A stretch of 64,000 nt of DNA from Planktotalea sp. (lineage in GTDB: Bacteria > Pseudomonadota > Alphaproteobacteria > Rhodobacterales > Rhodobacteraceae). The stretch lies in NCBI RefSeq assembly GCF_018607995.1, contig NZ_JABBAL010000006.1, positions 1-64,000 of the forward strand, written 5' to 3'. Positions 58,861 through 64,000 of the stretch are shown here, piece by piece (position 1 is the first letter of the stretch; each line of letters opens with the position of its first letter). A program made the translations under genes and the position numbers. The notes under the pieces were generated by a model. The model did not search any database. It was not told the DNA's origin and saw only the letters and a list, made by a program, of their open reading frames with translations.

Positions 58861-59691
58861 TTAGTTTCGAACGGAAGGTGTTTCGACGGCCAGACCTTCA
58901 CCGCGAGATGCAAGATATAGCTCAAGCGCTTTGAACTCTTCGCCGCCCTCTTTGAAAGGTGTCGCACGAATGTTTTTCATGCAGCCTTTGAAACGGCCAT
59001 GACTGGAATTCAGCTTGGCATTCTTGAGGCGGTATGTTGGGAAACCGTTGATCTGACCTTGCGACAGGTGATCGGCGCGGATCATCGTGCCGTAATTGTC
59101 CTCGTGACAATTTGAACATGCCATATCGAGCTGACCCACACGTGTGTAGTAAAGCTCTTTGCCTTTTTCCCAGAACGGTGCTGCATCGCCGTCGATGGCC
59201 ACGTTCACTGGCATGCCGCGCGATTGCAGACCGATCAAGGCTGTCATCGCCGTCATGTTGCCCTTGGACCATTTCCACGGCTCCGCGCCCATACGTTCGG
59301 TGCGGCACTCGTTGATGATGTTTTCCATCGTGACCAACTCACCGTCCTCAACACGTGGCAGCGTTGGACGCAGCCCTGCGAAATCTTCAACATTCTCGTG
59401 ACAGGATGCGCAGGATTTGCCTTCAGATCCGTCAACTTTGGCCCAAAGATCAATCGCTTGATCGACAAAGATCATGCCCGGATTATCAAAATCATCCGAT
59501 TGCAGCGCTTGTGTTTCGCTCGCGCGGAAGCGCCAACCTGAATAGATCGTGTCGACATTTTCCATGTGCAATGGCGCGGCGGCTTCTGTCAGCAGAGCTT
59601 CCCCATCCACAGCTAAAGCATTGCTATCTTGCGCAGCAGCACTGGTCGCCAAAGCAGCAACCCCGCATGAGATCCATAGTTTCAAATTCAT
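58861..59691 (-). CDS. soxA: Diheme c-type cytochrome SoxA
   Basis: GKSCASCHENV, MACSNCHEDNYG, GRFKGCMKNIRATPF; start at MNLKLWISCG. Confidence 0.94.
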   Translation of the reverse strand: MNLKLWISCGVAALATSAAAQDSNALAVDGEALLTEAAAPLHMENVDTIYSGWRFRASETQALQSDDFDNPGMIFVDQAIDLWAKVDGSEGKSCASCHENVEDFAGLRPTLPRVEDGELVTMENIINECRTERMGAEPWKWSKGNMTAMTALIGLQSRGMPVNVAIDGDAAPFWEKGKELYYTRVGQLDMACSNCHEDNYGTMIRADHLSQGQINGFPTYRLKNAKLNSSHGRFKGCMKNIRATPFKEGGEEFKALELYLASRGEGLAVETPSVRN

Positions 59692-59724
59692 TGTGACCCT
59701 CCCTTTCAAGATCATGTCTCTAAC

Positions 59725-60054
59725 TTAGGAGACTTCGATCTTTTTACTTGTGTCGTAGACCGAACCGTCATCGTCGTACCACGTAAACTTGAACTCACCG
59801 CTCTCAGGAACCACTGCTTCGAACTGGAAATAGGGGTTTGTAGAAATCGCGGGCTCTAGCGTGACGTCGATCACATTCTGATCGTTGAAATCAGCCGTGA
59901 AGCGGTTGATGATCGAGCGCGGGATCGCATTGCCGTCGCCATCTTTACGCTGACCGCTTTCCATCTTGTGGCTGATCAAAGTTTTAATCGTGATCGTCTC
60001 GCCAGCGGATGCCTTTTTAGGGACTTTGACGCGGGGTTTTACACCTTTAGCCAT
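59725..60054 (-). CDS. soxZ: Sulfur carrier complex subunit SoxZ
   Basis: PRVKVPKKASAGETITIKTLISHKMESGQRKDGDGNAIPRSIINRF. Confidence 0.95.
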   Translation of the reverse strand: MAKGVKPRVKVPKKASAGETITIKTLISHKMESGQRKDGDGNAIPRSIINRFTADFNDQNVIDVTLEPAISTNPYFQFEAVVPESGEFKFTWYDDDGSVYDTSKKIEVS

Positions 60055-60077
60055 GTTGTTTCTCCTCGTGTCTTAGC

Positions 60078-60500
60078 TTAGCCGCCGCAGCCGCCGATTG
60101 TTACTTTTACGTTGGCCGAGGCGCGCTGAAAGCTGCCGTCTTCCATCTTGGCAAGCGCCACAATATTCTGCGTGCCCGCGAGGCGAATACGTGTGGAGGC
60201 GCTGCGCGATGCGCTCAGCGGTCCAAAGTTGAACGTCGCAACCGCTGGAACAGGATTGCCATCTGCGAACAATGTGATCGCAACAGCGCCCGGTGCATCG
60301 ACCGAGATTGGAACAGTGTTGCCGTTTTCCGCAATTTCTGGCGCGGTCAATGTGATTGCACCCTCGCCGATTTCTGCGCCGCCAGTCATTTCGGCGATGG
60401 CATCATCCGTCAAGCTCGCGAACGCAGGTGCACCTGCGAAACTGGCAAACGCCAGTGCAGAGCCGCCAAGCGCGAGAGTTTTCCGCCGTGTCAGTGTCAT
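60078..60500 (-). CDS. soxY: Sulfur carrier SoxY
   Basis: Tat-type leader MTLTRRKTLALGGSALAFASFAG; C-terminal GGCGG carrier motif. Confidence 0.96.
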   Translation of the reverse strand: MTLTRRKTLALGGSALAFASFAGAPAFASLTDDAIAEMTGGAEIGEGAITLTAPEIAENGNTVPISVDAPGAVAITLFADGNPVPAVATFNFGPLSASRSASTRIRLAGTQNIVALAKMEDGSFQRASANVKVTIGGCGG

Positions 60501-60524
60501 GTTATTCTCCAAAATCATGCGACC

Positions 60525-60980
60525 TCACTCCTCCTTGAGTGTGATCAGATACGCGACAACATCCTCGACCTGCTGGGCCGACAGGATGGATTTGCCTTCA
60601 AATTTCTCAAGCGCACGGGTGTAGCCAGCATCTATGTAAAACGCGGGCATGATGGTGCCTTCAAAGACCATTTTTGAGTTCGCAACGATGGCGCGCAACT
60701 CGGCTTCGGACCAACGGTCCGCAACTCCGTCCATGGTTGGACCAACTTCACCATGGAAGCTTTGCTCGGACCAATCAGTATTTGCGTGGCATGCAAGACA
60801 ATTGCCTTGTTTACGGTCAGCAAAAACCTCTCGCCCTGCGGCGGCATCCCCTGCAACGCCTGTCAAAGACGCCTCAACAGCACCTTCCACAAATGCTACA
60901 TCTACCGGCTTAACGCCATCGGCGAAACCCGGATTTGCGGCTAGAGCTGCGACAATAGCCGTTCTAAAAACACATTTCAT
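60525..60980 (-). CDS. soxX: Monoheme c-type cytochrome SoxX
   Basis: Signal peptide, CLACHANT, IMPAFYIDAGYTRALEKFEGKSILSAQQVEDVVAYL. Confidence 0.93.
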   Translation of the reverse strand: MKCVFRTAIVAALAANPGFADGVKPVDVAFVEGAVEASLTGVAGDAAAGREVFADRKQGNCLACHANTDWSEQSFHGEVGPTMDGVADRWSEAELRAIVANSKMVFEGTIMPAFYIDAGYTRALEKFEGKSILSAQQVEDVVAYLITLKEE

Positions 60981-61056
60981 AAACCCTCCCTAATGACGCA
61001 ATTACGTCGGTCATTTGCAGTACACTAATGCACACCGTTCCGTTATGGCAACAACA

Positions 61057-61074
61057 AATTCAAAAAAGTGAATT
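61057..61074. promoter_or_regulatory. Putative SoxR/BigR/SqrR-type operator ATTC-N8-GAAT
   Basis: AATTCA-AAAAAG-TGAATT perfect inverted repeat between soxW and soxX; contains ATTC-AAAAAAGT-GAAT. Confidence 0.65.
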
Positions 61075-61112
61075 TCTTCTTTGGCTTGCGGGTGCTGCGT
61101 GCTTTGTGAGAC

Positions 61113-61673
61113 TTAGTTACTTTGCTCTGCAAACTTGCGCGCATGGTATTTCTGAAACGGCTCATCGCTGTTGTAGCCTTCCTCGACCACCCAGTTGAGC
61201 ATATTAAGAGTGGTCCACCTTCCAAAGGCACCCGGCATATTCGCAGCCGCGACTTCGGGGACGGTTGCGCCTTCGGGTACCTCGCTCGGGAAGAAATAGA
61301 TGTTCGGGGTAAACAAGGCGCGCCAGCGTTTGACCATATCCTTCTCCGGCAAAGTCGTACCATCAAAATCTGTGACCTCTACATCGCCGAACATATTAAT
61401 CTGCACCACGAAGAAATTCTCTTCGATGTAGTCATTCACTTCTGGAACGGTAAAAACTTCCTCATGCATCTTCTTACAATAAATACAGCCGCGCTGCTCC
61501 ACGATGATCATCAAGCGTTTACCTTCGGCGTTGGCTTCTTCCAGATCTTCGTTCAAATCTTTGAACGTGTCACGCATCCAAGGCGCTTTGTGCAAGCCGT
61601 CGTCGCCAACCTCAGCGGCCGCAGAACTGATCGCGAAAAATGTCGCGAATATGAGTGTCAAAAATCTTATCAT
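61113..61673 (-). CDS. soxW: Periplasmic thioredoxin SoxW
   Basis: Signal peptide, MIIVEQRGCIYCKKMHEEVFTVPEVNDYIEENFFVVQINMFGD (CIYC). Confidence 0.9.
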   Translation of the reverse strand: MIRFLTLIFATFFAISSAAAEVGDDGLHKAPWMRDTFKDLNEDLEEANAEGKRLMIIVEQRGCIYCKKMHEEVFTVPEVNDYIEENFFVVQINMFGDVEVTDFDGTTLPEKDMVKRWRALFTPNIYFFPSEVPEGATVPEVAAANMPGAFGRWTTLNMLNWVVEEGYNSDEPFQKYHARKFAEQSN

Positions 61674-61687
61674 CTAATGTCTCCTAA

Positions 61688-62428
61688 TTAGCCGATTGTG
61701 CTGAACCACGGAATGTTTTCCAGCATCCACTGCGCAATAATGTTGATCGAGTTTGTCGCAATCAAAAGCCCGAAAACGATCAACAAAGCCCCCATCAATT
61801 TCTCGATCAAGCCCAAATGACGACGAAAGCGCACCATCCATTTCATAAACGGCCCGATGAACAGGGCCGCGACAATGAACGGCAACGTCATCCCGACACC
61901 GTATGCAAACAACAAGACCGCGCCCTGCCCAGCGGATTCTTGGCCTGCCGCGGTGAAAAGGATGGCGGCAAGGACGGGTCCAACGCAGGGCGTCCAGCCA
62001 AATGCAAAGGCAAGGCCGATCACAAATGCGCCGAATAGGCCTACATTGGTCGAGTTGCCTGTATCAGCGCGAAACTGGCGGTACAGAATGCCGATTTTGA
62101 TGACGCCCAGAAAGTGCAAACCCATCGCGATGATGATCGCAGCCGCGACCCAACGCAAAACATCAAAGTACTCGCGCACCACTTGGCCAAACATTGTTGC
62201 TGTCGCACCAAGCCCCATGAACACGGTGATCACACCCAGCGCAAAACAACACGCCGCTGCAAAAGTACGAAGGCGCACTTGCGGTGAAACTTCTGCGTCA
62301 GCCGCGATCTGGTTCATGCCCACACCTGCGAGATAGCTTAGGTAGAATGGCACAATAGGCAGGATGCAGGGCGACAAGAAGGACAACAGCCCCGCAACTA
62401 GCGCCCCGTAAAGCGAAACGTCAAACAT
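61688..62428 (-). CDS. soxV: CcdA-family thiol:disulfide interchange membrane protein SoxV
   Basis: GLLSFLSPCILPIVPFYLSYLAG, GWTPCVGPVLAAIL. Confidence 0.93.
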   Translation of the reverse strand: MFDVSLYGALVAGLLSFLSPCILPIVPFYLSYLAGVGMNQIAADAEVSPQVRLRTFAAACCFALGVITVFMGLGATATMFGQVVREYFDVLRWVAAAIIIAMGLHFLGVIKIGILYRQFRADTGNSTNVGLFGAFVIGLAFAFGWTPCVGPVLAAILFTAAGQESAGQGAVLLFAYGVGMTLPFIVAALFIGPFMKWMVRFRRHLGLIEKLMGALLIVFGLLIATNSINIIAQWMLENIPWFSTIG

Positions 62429-62454
62429 ACGACACGTGCCCTTTGGCTTGAAAT

Positions 62455-62470
62455 ATTCATAAATTAGATT
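62455..62470. promoter_or_regulatory. Second putative SoxR/SqrR-type operator (ATTC-N8-GATT)
   Basis: ATTCATAAATTAGATT in the divergent soxV/soxS intergenic region, one mismatch to ATTC-N8-GAAT. Confidence 0.5.
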
Positions 62471-62511
62471 ATGTAATTACGAACAACCCGTCAACAATCG
62501 GATGTGCTTTC

Positions 62512-62892
62512 GTGCTCAAATCACTTCTCTGTGCTGCTGCTCTCGCGTTTCCTATGGCGCTCTCTTCGACGCTTCTCGCGGCCGCAGATTCCTATCTTTT
62601 GATGGCGGAAGAAGACGGCTGCTATTGGTGCGCACGCTGGGATAAAGAAATTTCGCAAATTTATCCCAAGACGCCTGAAGGCAAGGCTGCACCTTTAAAA
62701 CGCTATGATCTGCGCAGTGAGACGCCGGATGTGGACTTCAAACAGCGCGTCACCTTCACCCCAACGTTTATCGTGGTGAGCGATGGCAAAGAGGTTAACA
62801 GATTAGAGGGCTATCCCGGAGAAGATTTCTTTTGGGGTTTGCTGTCTCAAATGCTATCTCGAGCAGGTATTGATCTAGGTGAGGCCAATTAA
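62512..62892 (+). CDS. soxS: Thioredoxin-like protein SoxS
   Basis: Signal peptide; MAEEDGCYWCARWDKEISQIYPKTPEG; GTG start. Confidence 0.87.
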   Translation: MLKSLLCAAALAFPMALSSTLLAAADSYLLMAEEDGCYWCARWDKEISQIYPKTPEGKAAPLKRYDLRSETPDVDFKQRVTFTPTFIVVSDGKEVNRLEGYPGEDFFWGLLSQMLSRAGIDLGEAN

Positions 62893-63276
62893 ATGACCAC
62901 CACACTTGCCATGGAGCCCCAAACAGAGGGCCAAATCGTGTCTCGATTGCCCGTGTTCGACAAGAATATGTGCACAGAAGATATGGAAAAGATGATGGCC
63001 AATGCACAATTGGCCGCGAATTTCCTGAAGGCGATTAGCCATGAAGGGCGTTTGATGATCCTGTGCCATCTCGCGTCAGGTGAAAAATCGGTGAACGAAC
63101 TGGAGGATCTTCTGTCCTCGCGCCAAGCCGCTGTGTCGCAACAGCTGTCTCGCCTCCGCCTTGAGGGCCTCGTGACCCCGCGTCGCGAAGGCAAGGCAAT
63201 ATACTACAGTTTGTCCGACGACCGCCCCAAACAGATCATGGAAGTCGTCTACGACCTGTTTTGCCGCGAAGATTAA
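62893..63276 (+). CDS. soxR: ArsR family regulator SoxR (BigR/SqrR-like)
   Basis: ANFLKAISHEGRLMILCHLASGEKSVNELEDLLSSRQAAVSQQLSRLRLEGLVTPRREGKAIYYSL; two Cys placed as in persulfide sensors (ILCHL, LFCRED). Confidence 0.92.
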   Translation: MTTTLAMEPQTEGQIVSRLPVFDKNMCTEDMEKMMANAQLAANFLKAISHEGRLMILCHLASGEKSVNELEDLLSSRQAAVSQQLSRLRLEGLVTPRREGKAIYYSLSDDRPKQIMEVVYDLFCRED

Positions 63277-63316
63277 TCAAACATTTCGCCAATGTTTGGA
63301 CTAAGGGGGACACCCA

Positions 63317-64000
63317 ATGTTGGAGACTATAGGGGAAGCGAACACCGCAGCGCTCTTTGGGTTATTGGGTGGGATCGCGCTTGGTCTCGCTGCACGGGTT
63401 GGTAGGTTTTGCACGCTTGGTGCCATCGAAGACTACCTTTACGGTGGTGATGACAAGCGTTTGCGCATGTGGGCCATCGCCATTGGGGTTGCTGTGATCA
63501 CCACCCACATCGCCATGTCAATGGGCACGTTTGATTCAACCACAACCGCCTATCTTGATCGAACTTGGAACCCGCTTGGAACAGTTATCGGGGGTTTGCT
63601 GTTCGGGTACGGCATGGCGCTAAGTGGCAACTGTGGCTACGGCGCGCTGGCACGTTTGGGCGGGGGCGATCTGCGTTCTTTAATGATCGTGATCGTCATG
63701 GGGTTGTCCGCCTATTTTGTGATGTCCGGCCCACTTGCGCATCTTCGCGTATGGCTATTTCCCGTAGAGACGGGGTCTGGTCAACCACAAGGCTTTACCC
63801 AGCTGCTTTCAAATTTCGGACTGCCACCTGTAGTAAGCGGGTTAATTGTAGGGGGCGGTTTGGTGAGTATAGCCCTGTTACACAAAGACATGCGCCAATC
63901 TTACGCGCAGATGTTTTGGGGATCGATTGTCGGCCTCGCCGTGTTCTTCGGTTGGCTTGGTACCTATTGGATCGCAACGACGGGTTTCTCAATAGAGCCA
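63317..64000 (+). CDS. YeeE/YedE family transporter, SoxT-like (partial, runs off right edge)
   Basis: Translated by eye: MLETIGEANTAALFGLLGGIALGLAARVGRFCTLGAIEDYLYGGDDKRLRMWAIAIG...NCGYGALARLGGGDLR; no stop to window end, so missing from ORF track. Confidence 0.85.
   Translation, partial: MLETIGEANTAALFGLLGGIALGLAARVGRFCTLGAIEDYLYGGDDKRLRMWAIAIGVAVITTHIAMSMGTFDSTTTAYLDRTWNPLGTVIGGLLFGYGMALSGNCGYGALARLGGGDLRSLMIVIVMGLSAYFVMSGPLAHLRVWLFPVETGSGQPQGFTQLLSNFGLPPVVSGLIVGGGLVSIALLHKDMRQSYAQMFWGSIVGLAVFFGWLGTYWIATTGFSIEP

Noticed and set aside
1-64000. CRISPR arrays, tRNA/rRNA genes, insertion sequences, prophage or defence genes
   Set aside because: Looked for direct repeats, transposase/integrase proteins and conserved RNA sequence by eye; none seen. 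Short tRNA-like elements could be missed without a covariance search.

Overview
The window looks like an alphaproteobacterial chromosome segment, most likely Rhodobacteraceae/Roseobacter-type; this is inferred from gene content and protein resemblance, and no search was run. Its blocks, left to right: (1) an N-terminally truncated cobA-like remnant; (2) a LacI-regulated sorbitol/mannitol ABC transporter and polyol dehydrogenase operon; (3) a decayed GlxA/AraC-type regulator; (4) a convergent Fe(3+) ABC permease and binding protein; (5) a hexuronate/aldarate region with uxuA, uxaC, a fructuronate-reductase-like gene, kdgK, an altronate dehydratase family gene, two enolase-superfamily genes, four Gfo/Idh/MocA oxidoreductases, two phytanoyl-CoA dioxygenase (PhyH) family genes and a TRAP transporter; (6) a GntR/denD/SDR/FAH/2-hydroxyacid dehydrogenase acid-sugar cluster; (7) an idonate dehydrogenase-like/SDR/PhyH/peroxiredoxin cluster; (8) a hydroxypyruvate isomerase-like pseudogene with five in-frame stops and no visible frameshift; (9) an aerobic 2-aminobenzoyl-CoA type degradation operon; (10) a sox cluster (soxVWXYZABCDEF, divergent soxS-soxR-YeeE/YedE, two MBL hydrolases and a second YeeE/YedE transporter). 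Best candidates for something undescribed: the recurrent pairing of Fe(II)/2OG (PhyH) oxygenases with sugar-acid catabolic genes, the triple Gfo/Idh/MocA and uxuA operon, the leaderless monoheme soxE overlapping soxD out of frame, and the frame-preserving nonsense-only pseudogene. No rRNA, tRNA, CRISPR array or transposase was recognised.
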